A stretch of DNA of 64,000 nucleotides from Scatosoma sp048465415 (GTDB taxonomy: Bacteria; Bacillota; Clostridia; Christensenellales; Borkfalkiaceae): NCBI GenBank assembly GCA_048465415.1, contig DBFWLO010000006.1:1-64000 (forward strand), given 5' to 3'. This document shows, one piece after another, positions 36,372 through 44,591 of this stretch; the first letter of the stretch is position 1; every line of letters begins with the position of its first letter. Under the pieces are notes generated by a model. The model did no database searches. It was not told the origin of the DNA and worked only from the letters and a program-made list of their open reading frames with translations. The translations under genes and the position numbers were made by a program.

Positions 36372-38144
36372 ATGAAACGCAACACCTATTATATCGACGA
36401 GAAAGTGGAAAAGGAAAAAGTAGACGTCAGGCTCCTCAAACGGTTTCTGCTTTATCTGGTGCCGAAGAAGAAAGCCTTTACGCTCACGCTCGTATTGCTG
36501 CTTGCGGGGGCGCTTGTCTCGCTCGTACCGCCGCTGATTTTAAAAACGATCGTGGACAGGGTGATTCCCGACCGCGATACCGCTCTTCTCGCGGCGACGC
36601 TGATCGGGTTCGGACTCGTGGCGGCGGCGCAGGCGATCCTGCCTTATTTCTATGAACGGATCATGTGGAAAATGGGGGACGGCATCGTCGCGGATATCCG
36701 TACGGAAATTTTTAATAAACTGCAAAAATTGCCGTTCGAGTATTTCGACAACCGGCCCGCCGGCAAAATCTCTGTCCGCGTCACCGATTATATCGACGAA
36801 CTCGGCGATTTCCTCACCTGGCAATTAATGAATTTTATCGTCGACGCGCTTAAAATCGTCGTCATTACCGTATTCATGCTGGTGCTCAGCCCTCTGCTCG
36901 CTCTGGTCGTCTATGCGGCCGTGATCCCTATGACGATCTGTATCTTTTTATTGAAAGGCGTGATCCGCAAATTGTTCCGCACCCAAAAGGCGAAGGATTC
37001 CAACCGCACGGCGTATATCGTCGAATCGATCAACGGCGAAAAAGTGATCAAGAGTTTCAATCGTGCCCGCTACAACGAGGGAGTCTACCACGAATTGCAG
37101 ACGACGAGTGTAAAACAATGGCGGAAGATCGTCTTTGCCAACGAATTTAATTCCCCGATCGTCGAGTTGTTTTGGAACGTGGGGACGCTGATGATCTACG
37201 GCGTTTCCCTCTGGGCGATGGCAACGGGAACCTGGGATATCGGGACGGGGACGGTGGTGGCGTTCCTCAATTATATGAATCTCTGCGCGGGGCCGTTTAC
37301 GCAGATCTCCGCGATCCTGCAAAATCTCTCCCAGGTATCCGCCAACCTCGAACGCGTATTCGAGACGATCGACGAACCCAATCCCATCACCGAACGGCCG
37401 GACGCCAAACCTTTGGAAATTACGCGCGGGGAAGTGGAGTTCGAAAACGTCACCTTCGCTTACGAGGAAGGCGTCAACGTGCTCGAAAACTTCGATCTGC
37501 GCGTCGAACCGGGGCAGACGATCGCTTTGGTCGGGCCGACGGGCGCGGGCAAGACCACCGTCATCAATCTCATCACTCGTTTTTACGATCCTGTCGGCGG
37601 CTGTATAAAGATCGACGGTACGAACGTAAAAGACGTCACCCTCTCTTCTTTGAGGAATCAAGTGGGCGTACTGATGCAGGATCCGTTTATTTTCAAGGGT
37701 ACGATCATCGAAAATATCCGCTACGGCCGTCCGGACGCGACGGACGAGGAATGTATCGAGGCGGCCAGGCGTATCTATGCGGATCGGGTGGCGGCGCGCT
37801 TTCCCAACGGTTTTTACGCGGCTACGGAAGAGGGCGGCGAGGGACTCTCGGCGGGAGAAAAACAGCTCCTGTCCTTTGCCCGCATGGTGTTGAAAAATTC
37901 CGCGGTCGTCATTCTCGACGAGGCGACCTCGTCGGTGGATTCGGAAACGGAAGAACTCATTCAAAACGCGCTCGACGTGCTTTTAAAAGAAAAAACCTCC
38001 TTTGTCGTCGCGCACCGGCTTTCGACGATCCGTAAGGCGGACAAGATCCTCTATATCGCGAACAAGGGGATCGCCGAGAGCGGCAATCATGAAGAACTGA
38101 TGGCGAAAAAGGGATTGTATTATCGCTTAAACGCCGGCGCGTGA
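36372..38144 (+). CDS. ABC exporter half-transporter with canonical Walker B (subunit B)
   Basis: 590 residues: six helices (about 25-335) and an NBD with Walker A GPTGAGKT, a non-canonical signature LSAGEKQ, Walker B ILDEATSS with Glu517, and H-loop VAHRLST. It complements subunit A: its Glu with A's LSGGQ makes the one competent ATP site, while A's Asp with this LSAGE makes the degenerate one. The substrate is unknown; drugs, lipids or peptides are typical. Confidence 0.93.
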   Translation: MKRNTYYIDEKVEKEKVDVRLLKRFLLYLVPKKKAFTLTLVLLLAGALVSLVPPLILKTIVDRVIPDRDTALLAATLIGFGLVAAAQAILPYFYERIMWKMGDGIVADIRTEIFNKLQKLPFEYFDNRPAGKISVRVTDYIDELGDFLTWQLMNFIVDALKIVVITVFMLVLSPLLALVVYAAVIPMTICIFLLKGVIRKLFRTQKAKDSNRTAYIVESINGEKVIKSFNRARYNEGVYHELQTTSVKQWRKIVFANEFNSPIVELFWNVGTLMIYGVSLWAMATGTWDIGTGTVVAFLNYMNLCAGPFTQISAILQNLSQVSANLERVFETIDEPNPITERPDAKPLEITRGEVEFENVTFAYEEGVNVLENFDLRVEPGQTIALVGPTGAGKTTVINLITRFYDPVGGCIKIDGTNVKDVTLSSLRNQVGVLMQDPFIFKGTIIENIRYGRPDATDEECIEAARRIYADRVAARFPNGFYAATEEGGEGLSAGEKQLLSFARMVLKNSAVVILDEATSSVDSETEELIQNALDVLLKEKTSFVVAHRLSTIRKADKILYIANKGIAESGNHEELMAKKGLYYRLNAGA

Positions 38145-38165
38145 CGGCTGCCGGGGCGATTTTTA

Positions 38166-38194
38166 TTGACAAAAGACGCGGAGAGGAGTATAAT
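38166..38194 (+). promoter_or_regulatory. Promoter of the Mrp gene
   Basis: TTGACA, 17 bp, TATAAT, a full consensus match; the ATG is about 24 nt after +1. Confidence 0.85.
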
Positions 38195-38224
38195 AATACC
38201 GTTTAAAAATCAAGGAGCAAAGAT

Positions 38225-39049
38225 ATGTCGGAAAATTGTACGCACGATTGTTCGAGCTGTTCTTCAAATTGTTCGTCGAGGACGAAAGAGAGTTTTTTGA
38301 AGGAGCCGCACGCGCAGTCGTCCATTAAAAAAGCGATCGCGGTCGTCAGCGGCAAAGGCGGAGTCGGCAAGTCGCTCACCACTTCCCTGCTGGCCTCCTA
38401 CGCGCAGAAACAGGGAAAATCGGTAGGCATCATGGACGCGGATATCACCGGGCCTTCCATTCCCCGCATGTTCGGCGTCGACGAACGCGCCACAGGCAGC
38501 GAGGCGGGAATCCATACCGTTTTGACGCCTTCGGGCATGCAGATGATGTCCATGAATCTTCTCTTGGAACGGGAAACGGATCCCGTGCTTTGGCGGGGCG
38601 CGATCATTTCGGGCACCGTCTTGCAGTTTTGGACGGACGTGATCTGGAAAGACCTCGATCTGCTCTTCATCGATATGCCGCCCGGAACGGGAGACGTGCC
38701 TTTGACGGTGTTTCAGAGCATTCCCGTCGCGGGCGTCGTCATCGTCACTACGCCCCAGGATCTTGTGAAAATGGTCGTGGAGAAAGCCGTCAAGATGGCG
38801 AATATGATGAATATTCCCGTCCTCGGGCTCGTGGAAAACATGAGCTATGCGCTCTGCCCCGACTGCGGCCGTAAAATCGAGATTTTCGGCCAGAGCAAAG
38901 CGGCGGCAATCGCGAACGAATACGGGATTCGGACTGTCGCGCGCATGCCGCTCGATCCCGCGCTCGCAGGATACGCCGACACGGGACGAATCGAGGACTA
39001 CGAAACGGAAGGTCTGAAATCCGTTTTTGAGGCGATCGAGAAAGCGTAA
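38225..39049 (+). CDS. Mrp/NBP35-type iron-sulfur carrier ATPase
   Basis: 274 residues. The N-terminus has a Cys cluster (Cys5, 9, 12 and 16 in CTHDCSSCSSNC), as in Nbp35-like Mrp proteins. The deviant Walker A GKGGVGKS is near 41, and IDMPPGTGDVPLT and a C-terminal CPDCG complete the family. It is thought to hold and deliver Fe-S clusters. Monocistronic with its own consensus promoter and a bidirectional terminator. Confidence 0.93.
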   Translation: MSENCTHDCSSCSSNCSSRTKESFLKEPHAQSSIKKAIAVVSGKGGVGKSLTTSLLASYAQKQGKSVGIMDADITGPSIPRMFGVDERATGSEAGIHTVLTPSGMQMMSMNLLLERETDPVLWRGAIISGTVLQFWTDVIWKDLDLLFIDMPPGTGDVPLTVFQSIPVAGVVIVTTPQDLVKMVVEKAVKMANMMNIPVLGLVENMSYALCPDCGRKIEIFGQSKAAAIANEYGIRTVARMPLDPALAGYADTGRIEDYETEGLKSVFEAIEKA

Positions 39050-39065
39050 GCGCAAAAACTGAAAA

Positions 39066-39101
39066 TAAAACGGGACGGATATACTTTATCCGTCCCGTTT
39101 T
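39066..39101. terminator. Bidirectional terminator between the Mrp and acyltransferase genes
   Basis: A 12-bp perfect stem ACGGGACGGATA/TATCCGTCCCGT with A-run on one side and T-run on the other. Confidence 0.9.
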
Positions 39102-39118
39102 GTATGGAAAAATCGATT

Positions 39119-40072
39119 TTATACGGCCGCTTCCGCCAGTTGTTCGAGCTCTTCCTCCTCGCCGGAAAAGGTCGGGAAAGCGACGGCGGAATCGAATTCA
39201 GGCTCGGGGCATACGGAAAATTGCGGAGCAGGGACGGCGCCGAAGCCGGGGCGGAACGCGCCGGCGGCCGGAGCCGGTTCTTTCGCGGACGCCGCGACAG
39301 GGATATTGGCGGTCTTTATGTATTCCCGGTGTTCGTAGGTGGAAAGTTCGCTCCGTTGTTTCATCGTCTCGTAGACGGCGTCGCGCAGGGTGCGTTGATT
39401 TTCTTTCACGGAAAGATTCTTATCCGGAAAGAAAGGACCGTCCACATAGACCGTCACCTTCGGAAAGGGCAGAAATCTGCGTTTCTGGTAAGTCGTCGTG
39501 AAAGAGAATACCGGTTTATCGGCCTCCGCGGGATATCGGAAAGAAACGTCCTTAAAGGGCCGGATCTTCGTGTAATAAGGCCAGATATGCGCTTCGGGAT
39601 AGACGACGACGCAATGCTTCTTTTCGGCGTGTTTTAAAACCGCGTCGTGAAAAGGCCGCAGGCCCTTTCGCTGGGTGGGCAGGGGCACTCCGCCGAACAT
39701 TTCCACCGCTTTGCCCGCGACGGGAAGGGATACCGCGTCCGGATTGACGAGAATATACGCTTTTTTCGGAAAAGTCACCAGCGTCGGCGTAAAGGCGTCC
39801 CCCACGGTGAGCGTATGGTTGGCGTAGAGGAAGTACCCGTTTTTGCGGTAGCCTTTCAACACTTTTTTGTTCTTGATCGTCTGGTGATAAACCGTTTTCT
39901 GAAAGAGGAAAACGAGCGGGGTAACGATCAGGCGATAGAGGACAAACCCGAAAAACTTCCGGATCGGATTGCGGGAAAAATAGGAATAATCCACCGGCAG
40001 CTCCTTGCGGTCGATATTCGTACCCGCGAAATCGTCGTTGATTTCGTCTTTATAATAATATACTTTTTTCAT
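39119..40072 (-). CDS. PlsC-type acyltransferase with unusual tail
   Basis: 317 residues. The acyltransferase fold is indicated by YANHTLTVGDAF (the HX4D box, here with five residues between His and Asp), then GGVPLPTQRKG and VVYPEAHIWPY (block III). The last 70 residues are Ala/Pro/Glu-rich and outside the domain. It probably acylates a glycerolipid or glycolipid at the membrane. Its start overlaps the stop of the upstream glycosyltransferase (ATGA), so the two act together. Confidence 0.82.
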   Translation of the reverse strand: MKKVYYYKDEINDDFAGTNIDRKELPVDYSYFSRNPIRKFFGFVLYRLIVTPLVFLFQKTVYHQTIKNKKVLKGYRKNGYFLYANHTLTVGDAFTPTLVTFPKKAYILVNPDAVSLPVAGKAVEMFGGVPLPTQRKGLRPFHDAVLKHAEKKHCVVVYPEAHIWPYYTKIRPFKDVSFRYPAEADKPVFSFTTTYQKRRFLPFPKVTVYVDGPFFPDKNLSVKENQRTLRDAVYETMKQRSELSTYEHREYIKTANIPVAASAKEPAPAAGAFRPGFGAVPAPQFSVCPEPEFDSAVAFPTFSGEEEELEQLAEAAV

Positions 40073-41205
40073 GATACTTCTCCGTGCTCTTCGATGGCGG
40101 TCAAAAGCATCCGTTCCATTCGTTCCATACAGGAGCGTTGTGAAAATTCTCTGCGCATCGCTTCGTACTTGTTTTGATATTCCTTTTTCAGCTCGCCGTG
40201 TTCATACCAAAAATCGAGTTTTTCGGCGAGGTCCTCACTGTCGTTTTTGCGGAAGAGATTGCGTTCGTCGAGCGCGAAAAATCTCGTCGCGCTGCGCTCC
40301 GAATCGCAGATCACGGGCACGAGACCGCTCGCGATCGCTTCCATGCATGCGATGGCCTCGATTTCGATCAACGCGGTGTGCACATACAGATCCGCGCCGT
40401 GCAGTACGTTTAAAAGCTCTTCCCGCGAGAAAAATTTGAAATCGCAATCGAGTTTCAGCTTCTCCGCCTGTCTGATGAGTTTGTTCTTTTCCGGCCCGTC
40501 GCCCGCGAAAATAATTTTGAGATCGTCGCGGTGCCGGGAGCGCGCCGCCGCTTCCAAAAGCACCGTCTGGGCTTTTTCTTTGCTGTAACGCCCCGTGCAG
40601 AGGATCGTGAACTTATCCGAAATCCTCTTGAAAGGCCGCTCGGCGAAGAATCCGTCGTTGACGCCGTTGGAGATCACCTCCGCGTTCGTCGGCCGCGTCT
40701 CTTTCTCGAATAACTCTTTGATGAACCGGGTGGGGTAGTGAATCCTGTCGCAATAACGGAATACGTTCTGATAAAAAACTTTGTAAGTGAGTCGGTTGGC
40801 AAGGGGGACGTTCATCATGCCGATATGGGAGGTGAAATTTTCCGCCTGGCAGTGAAAACTCGCCGTCAGAGGTTTATTCAGGCGTTTTGCTTCCTTCACG
40901 CCCGCCGCGCCTAAAAAGAGCGGCACCTGAATATGCACCACGTCGGCGCTTTCGATCGCGTCGCAAAGTATCTTTTTGTCCGCCTTGGCAAGCTGAATGT
41001 GATTGCGTCTGAGCGCATAATTGAACGGCCCGAGATTGAGCGTGGGAACGACATAGTAATTCTCTTTGCCCTCGGTGCTCCGGTCGGGAGAAACGATCTT
41101 CACGTTGTGTCCTTTCTCCTTCAAATAGCGAATGAGATTGAACGTGGCGATGGTCGTTCCGTTGTTCGGCTCGCCGAGTACGTCGCAAATTAAAGTGACA
41201 TTCAT
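40069..41205 (-). CDS. GT4-family glycosyltransferase (diacylglycerol glucosyltransferase-like)
   Basis: 378 residues, GT-B fold. The N-terminal half has NGTTIATFNLIRYLKEKGH and VVHIQVPLFLG; the C-terminal half has ISNGVNDGFF, GRYSKEKAQTVLL and the E-x7-E pair in EIEAIACMEAIASG for nucleotide-sugar binding. The order resembles the enzymes that add sugar to diacylglycerol in Firmicutes. With the PlsC-like partner it suggests a membrane glycolipid pathway (inference). Confidence 0.88.
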   Translation of the reverse strand: MNVTLICDVLGEPNNGTTIATFNLIRYLKEKGHNVKIVSPDRSTEGKENYYVVPTLNLGPFNYALRRNHIQLAKADKKILCDAIESADVVHIQVPLFLGAAGVKEAKRLNKPLTASFHCQAENFTSHIGMMNVPLANRLTYKVFYQNVFRYCDRIHYPTRFIKELFEKETRPTNAEVISNGVNDGFFAERPFKRISDKFTILCTGRYSKEKAQTVLLEAAARSRHRDDLKIIFAGDGPEKNKLIRQAEKLKLDCDFKFFSREELLNVLHGADLYVHTALIEIEAIACMEAIASGLVPVICDSERSATRFFALDERNLFRKNDSEDLAEKLDFWYEHGELKKEYQNKYEAMRREFSQRSCMERMERMLLTAIEEHGEVS

Positions 41206-41262
41206 GATTGCTTCTCCAATGAATCGTAAAATTCTTCTTGTAACAAAAAAATCTTCGGAATA

Positions 41263-41274
41263 TGACTTTTGTCA
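41263..41274. promoter_or_regulatory. TGAC-N4-GTCA dyad near the glycosyltransferase promoter
   Basis: A short dyad, TGAC TTTT GTCA, sits between the -10 and the gene start of the glycosyltransferase. It could be an operator but is too short to be confident. Confidence 0.25.
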
Positions 41275-41283
41275 CTTGTTTCT

Positions 41284-41312
41284 ATTATATCCCATCTCTT
41301 TTTAAAGTGCAA
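41284..41312 (-). promoter_or_regulatory. Promoter of the glycosyltransferase/acyltransferase operon
   Basis: On the minus strand TTGCAC, 17 bp, TATAAT. Confidence 0.75.
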
Positions 41313-41436
41313 CGACGGCAAGGGATAATGTTTTTCTACCGCTATATAATTATGAGAGAACATCGCTCTCACAATTTTCGAGTGACTATCTCGACTCTCC
41401 CGAGAGTAGAATTTGCTCGAAAACGACCGTTTTTGG

Positions 41437-41465
41437 TTGATTTTCGGCAAAAAGTATGGTATATT
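41437..41465 (+). promoter_or_regulatory. Promoter of the XRE membrane regulator (leaderless)
   Basis: TTGATT, 17 bp, TATATT. The expected +1 is 41472, exactly the A of the ATG. Confidence 0.65.
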
Positions 41466-41471
41466 AAGAGT

Positions 41472-42074
41472 ATGGAAAATACGGTAAAAAATATAGTGGC
41501 AAAAAATCTCATCGAATTGAGAAAGAGCCGGAACTTCACGCAGAGCGACGTGGCGGAGCTGCTCAGTTATTCCGACAAGACCATTTCCAAGTGGGAAAAC
41601 GGGGATTCGCTGCCCGATATTTCCGTTCTGGCGGCTTTAACGGAGATCTACGGGATTACGCTCGACGATCTGATTCACGAAAACGCCGCGGAGAAAGTGG
41701 ACGATAAGGCGGAGGAGAAAAAGAAACGGGAGGGCAACAATCGCCTGATCATTCTCTGTCTTTCCGTCTCCGTCGTCTTTCTCATCGCAACCCTGGTATT
41801 CGTTTATCTGAAATTGAAAGTCGATATAGATTACTGGCAGGCTTTCGTGTGGGCGGTGCCCGCCTCCTGCCTGGCGTTGCTGTATTTTTCCCGCAAAACG
41901 AATAAGGGCCTGAGCGTGGGCAAGGTATACCGGACGGTGGTACTGTCTGTGCTTTGCTGGTCCCTTCTCGCCGCCGTTTATCTGCAATTTTTATACTATC
42001 AGTTATGGCTCATTTTCATTTTGGGAATCCCCGTAGAGGTGATCATTTGGCTGGGATCCAGGCTGAATAAATAA
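41472..42074 (+). CDS. XRE-family regulator with C-terminal membrane domain
   Basis: 200 residues. The HTH at about 8-62 (LRKSRNFTQSDVAELLSYSDKTISKWENG) is a clear Cro/C1 type. A charged linker follows (EKKKREGNN), then four membrane helices (about 92-195). It may sense an envelope signal and control envelope genes such as the divergent glycolipid pair 200 bp upstream (inference). The open frame extends upstream to 41262, but the promoter lies there, so the ATG at 41472 is chosen. Confidence 0.9.
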   Translation: MENTVKNIVAKNLIELRKSRNFTQSDVAELLSYSDKTISKWENGDSLPDISVLAALTEIYGITLDDLIHENAAEKVDDKAEEKKKREGNNRLIILCLSVSVVFLIATLVFVYLKLKVDIDYWQAFVWAVPASCLALLYFSRKTNKGLSVGKVYRTVVLSVLCWSLLAAVYLQFLYYQLWLIFILGIPVEVIIWLGSRLNK

Positions 42075-42109
42075 AAAAAGGCCCCCTGAAACCGTATACT
42101 TCGGGGGCC
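42072..42109 (-). terminator. Terminator of the coiled-coil protein gene
   Basis: Minus strand: GGCCCCC(GAA)/(TTC)aGGGGGCC stem followed by TTTTTTTATTT. The intervening 42111-42348 is AT-rich with no gene seen. Confidence 0.8.
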
Positions 42110-42348
42110 AGGGGAAGTTTTCCTTCCGGAATTTTTCGTTTTTTATTTCAATCTTTTCTAAAAAGGCGCCTTTCGGCTTACACTTAACAAAAACGCAGCC
42201 GAAAACTTTAACGGATAATTACAAAACGGAAAAACATAAACGATAAACAAAATTCCGTGCAATTTTAAATTTTTACAACGAAAATTCCGGAAGCGGAAAG
42301 AAAACCGATTACAGAGAAGAGAAAGGGGAAAAGGCTGAGAACAGAAGC

Positions 42349-42831
42349 TCAGATCTCCGTTTCGTAAGTAAGGTTTGTTTTATCGATCGCCATTTGCAGC
42401 CCGCCGATCTCGGCGCGAAGTCCGGCGATATCCTTTTTCACCGCCGCCACGTCGAACAGACAGTCGGTATATTCGATCGTACCGTTGAACGTGACCTTAC
42501 GGGCGGACTGCACGGTGGGCAGGTTTTCGAGCTGCATGCGTTTCGTCGAAAGCTGCGCAAGGCGGATCAGGGCTTCGCCTACCGTATAAGAAAAGCCGCA
42601 GACGGTGAGCGTCGCGTTGATTCTGTTCAAAGCGGCGCGAAGGCGCAGAATTTCCGCGTCGAGCGCGTCGACGGCGGCGCGGGTGGCGTTGTAGTCGTAG
42701 CCCGTATCCACTTTGTCCTTTTCCGATACGTAGGAAACGCGGCAGTTTTCGCACTCGGACGAGATCAGCAGCCGTTTTTCTTCCTCCAACTCTTTGATTT
42801 TTTTCATGATCGCGGTCAAACTCATTTTCAT
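42349..42831 (-). CDS. DIP1984-like coiled-coil protein
   Basis: 160 residues, mostly coiled coil. MKKIKELEEEKRLL opens it, and INATLTVCGFSYTVGEALIRLAQL and the C-terminal AEIGGLQMAIDKTN resemble the DIP1984 (septicolysin-like) family of unknown role. The Cys pair CENC lies near residue 28. It has a strong GGAGGAG site, its own promoter and terminator, and stands alone. Confidence 0.65.
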   Translation of the reverse strand: MKMSLTAIMKKIKELEEEKRLLISSECENCRVSYVSEKDKVDTGYDYNATRAAVDALDAEILRLRAALNRINATLTVCGFSYTVGEALIRLAQLSTKRMQLENLPTVQSARKVTFNGTIEYTDCLFDVAAVKKDIAGLRAEIGGLQMAIDKTNLTYETEI

Positions 42832-42857
42832 CGTTTTTTCTCCTCCTTTACGTGTTC

Positions 42858-42886
42858 ATTATACCGCGGATAAGCGATTCTGTCAA
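42858..42886 (-). promoter_or_regulatory. Promoter of the coiled-coil protein gene
   Basis: On the minus strand TTGACA, 17 bp, TATAAT, a full consensus match. Confidence 0.85.
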
Positions 42887-42926
42887 GAGGCGGGGGAAAC
42901 ATTTTATAAAATCCGCCGCGCCCGTC

Positions 42927-42956
42927 TTGACGAAGGGGCGGGGTGTGTGCTATAAT
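42927..42956 (+). promoter_or_regulatory. Promoter of the thyA-folA operon
   Basis: TTGACG, 18 bp, TATAAT; the -10 overlaps the start of leader element copy 2. Confidence 0.75.
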
Positions 42957-43019
42957 AGAAGCAGAAATATGTGCTTGCACAAATATTTCTGCGCCCTATT
43001 GCAACGGAGCGCAGCGACG
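42951..43019 (+). other. Structured 5' leader element, copy 2
   Basis: It aligns to 29669-29737 (57 of 69 positions). The stem is GCAGAAATAT (42961-42970) / ATATTTCTGC (42983-42992), ten perfect pairs, capped by an inner GTGC/GCAC helix. A conserved tail follows. It lies 35 nt before the thyA start. Confidence 0.75.
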
Positions 43020-43054
43020 TTATAATATAAAAAATCAACGTAAGGAAGTACGGT

Positions 43055-43885
43055 ATGAGCAGAGCGGATCAAGTTTTTGTGGAGAATATGACAGAGATTA
43101 TGGAACAGGGCGTGTGGGACACCGGTCTCGAAGTGCGCCCGCATTGGGAGGACGGCGCGCCCGCCCATACGATTAAAAAATTCGGGATCGTCAACCGCTA
43201 TAATTTACAGGAGGAACTGCCCATTCTTACCATTCGCCGGACGGCGTTCAGGTCGTGTATCGACGAATTGTTATGGATCTGGCAGAAAAAGAGCAACAAC
43301 GTGCGCGATCTGAACTCCCATATCTGGGACAGCTGGGCGGACGAGACGGGCTCGATCGGCAAGGCGTACGGCTATCAGCTGGCACAGAAGGCAAAATATA
43401 AGGAAGGGGAGTTCGACCAGGTGGACCGGGTGCTCTTCGACCTCAAAAACAATCCCGCCAGCCGCAGGATCATGACGAATCTTTACAACTTCGCCGATCT
43501 GCACGAAATGCACCTTTATCCCTGCGCTTATTCGATGACTTTCAACGTCTCGGGGGATACGCTGAACGGGATCCTCAACCAGCGCTCCAACGATATGCTC
43601 ACGGCGAATAACTGGAACGTACTGCAATACGCGATTTTGTTGATTATGTTCGCGCAGGTATCCGGACTCAAAGCCGGGGAACTGGTGCACGTCATCGCCG
43701 ACGCGCACATCTACGACCGGCATATTCCCATCGTCAAAGAGATTCTCGGCAAACCGCAGCACCCCGCGCCCCGGCTCGTCGTGGATCCCGAAGTCAAAAA
43801 TTTCTATGATTTCAAAGTGGACAGTTTCCAGCTCGTCAATTACGAATACGAGAAGCTGGAAACGAAGATTCCGGTGGCGATATGA
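43055..43885 (+). CDS. thyA: Thymidylate synthase
   Basis: 276 residues. It methylates dUMP to dTMP using methylene-tetrahydrofolate, which leaves dihydrofolate. Catalytic Cys157 lies in LYPCAYSM; the phosphate-binding Arg pair is in NPASRRIMT; QRSNDML and HIYDRHIPIVKE bind the nucleotide. Normal length. AAGGAAG precedes the ATG. It is overlapped by folA, which recycles its dihydrofolate product. Confidence 0.98.
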   Translation: MSRADQVFVENMTEIMEQGVWDTGLEVRPHWEDGAPAHTIKKFGIVNRYNLQEELPILTIRRTAFRSCIDELLWIWQKKSNNVRDLNSHIWDSWADETGSIGKAYGYQLAQKAKYKEGEFDQVDRVLFDLKNNPASRRIMTNLYNFADLHEMHLYPCAYSMTFNVSGDTLNGILNQRSNDMLTANNWNVLQYAILLIMFAQVSGLKAGELVHVIADAHIYDRHIPIVKEILGKPQHPAPRLVVDPEVKNFYDFKVDSFQLVNYEYEKLETKIPVAI

Positions 43886-44382
43886 TCCGGGCGATTCTGC
43901 ATGCCGACCGAAACTGGGGGATCGGCAAAAACAACGCTCTGATGTTTTCCCTTCCCAAGGATATGAAATTTTTCCGCGAGACCACGAGCGGAAAAACGGT
44001 GGTGATGGGCGGCAGCACGCTGCGTTCTTTCCCCGGCGGCAAACCGCTGAAAAACCGGACGAATATCGTGCTTTCCCGGGGGCAGGTACGCGACGACTGC
44101 ATCGTCGTCCGGGACATGGAAGCGTTGAGGGCGCGGCTTCGCGCGCGGAGCGGGGAGGAAATCTACGTGATCGGCGGCGCGAGCGTTTATAAAGCGCTTC
44201 TGCCCTGCTGCGAGGAAGTGCTCGTCACGAAAGTGGACGCGGACGGCGGCGCGGACACGTTTTTCCCCAATCTCGACGAGGACGAAAATTTCGTCTGCAC
44301 GGACGAGGGGACGCCGATCGAGGACAACGGCTATATCATTCGTTTCACGACTTATCGAAATCTGCGCCGTCAGCCGCTGTGA
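43882..44382 (+). CDS. folA: Dihydrofolate reductase
   Basis: 166 residues. AILHADRNWGIGKNNALMFSLPKDMKFF carries the M20 loop, VVMGGSTLRSF the phosphate loop, and YVIGGASVY the NADPH site. Its ATG overlaps the thyA stop (ATGA), which indicates translational coupling. It reduces the dihydrofolate made by ThyA. Confidence 0.97.
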   Translation: MIRAILHADRNWGIGKNNALMFSLPKDMKFFRETTSGKTVVMGGSTLRSFPGGKPLKNRTNIVLSRGQVRDDCIVVRDMEALRARLRARSGEEIYVIGGASVYKALLPCCEEVLVTKVDADGGADTFFPNLDEDENFVCTDEGTPIEDNGYIIRFTTYRNLRRQPL

Positions 44383-44521
44383 GCCGGTTCGGAACGAGAA
44401 TACAGACGATTGAGTTGCCTCAAAACAGCGCGGAATCTGCTTCCGTAGACCGAAAAAAGTAGGTTTACGGAAATTTTTTTGAGTTTTTTTAAGAAAAAGT
44501 CGCAACAGCCATGCGAATTTG

Positions 44522-44550
44522 TTGTCATTATCGAAAAAAAGTATTAAAAT
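44522..44550 (+). promoter_or_regulatory. Candidate typA promoter
   Basis: TTGTCA, 17 bp, TAAAAT. Confidence 0.5.
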
Positions 44551-44591
44551 AGTAAAGTTAAAAAGAGTTTTATATAAGGAGCGTTTTTACA

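Noticed and set aside
41263..41274. Shared TGAC-N4-GTCA operator with 1491-1502
   Set aside because: Eight fixed bases are expected about once by chance in 64 kb; two sites are not enough to claim one regulator.
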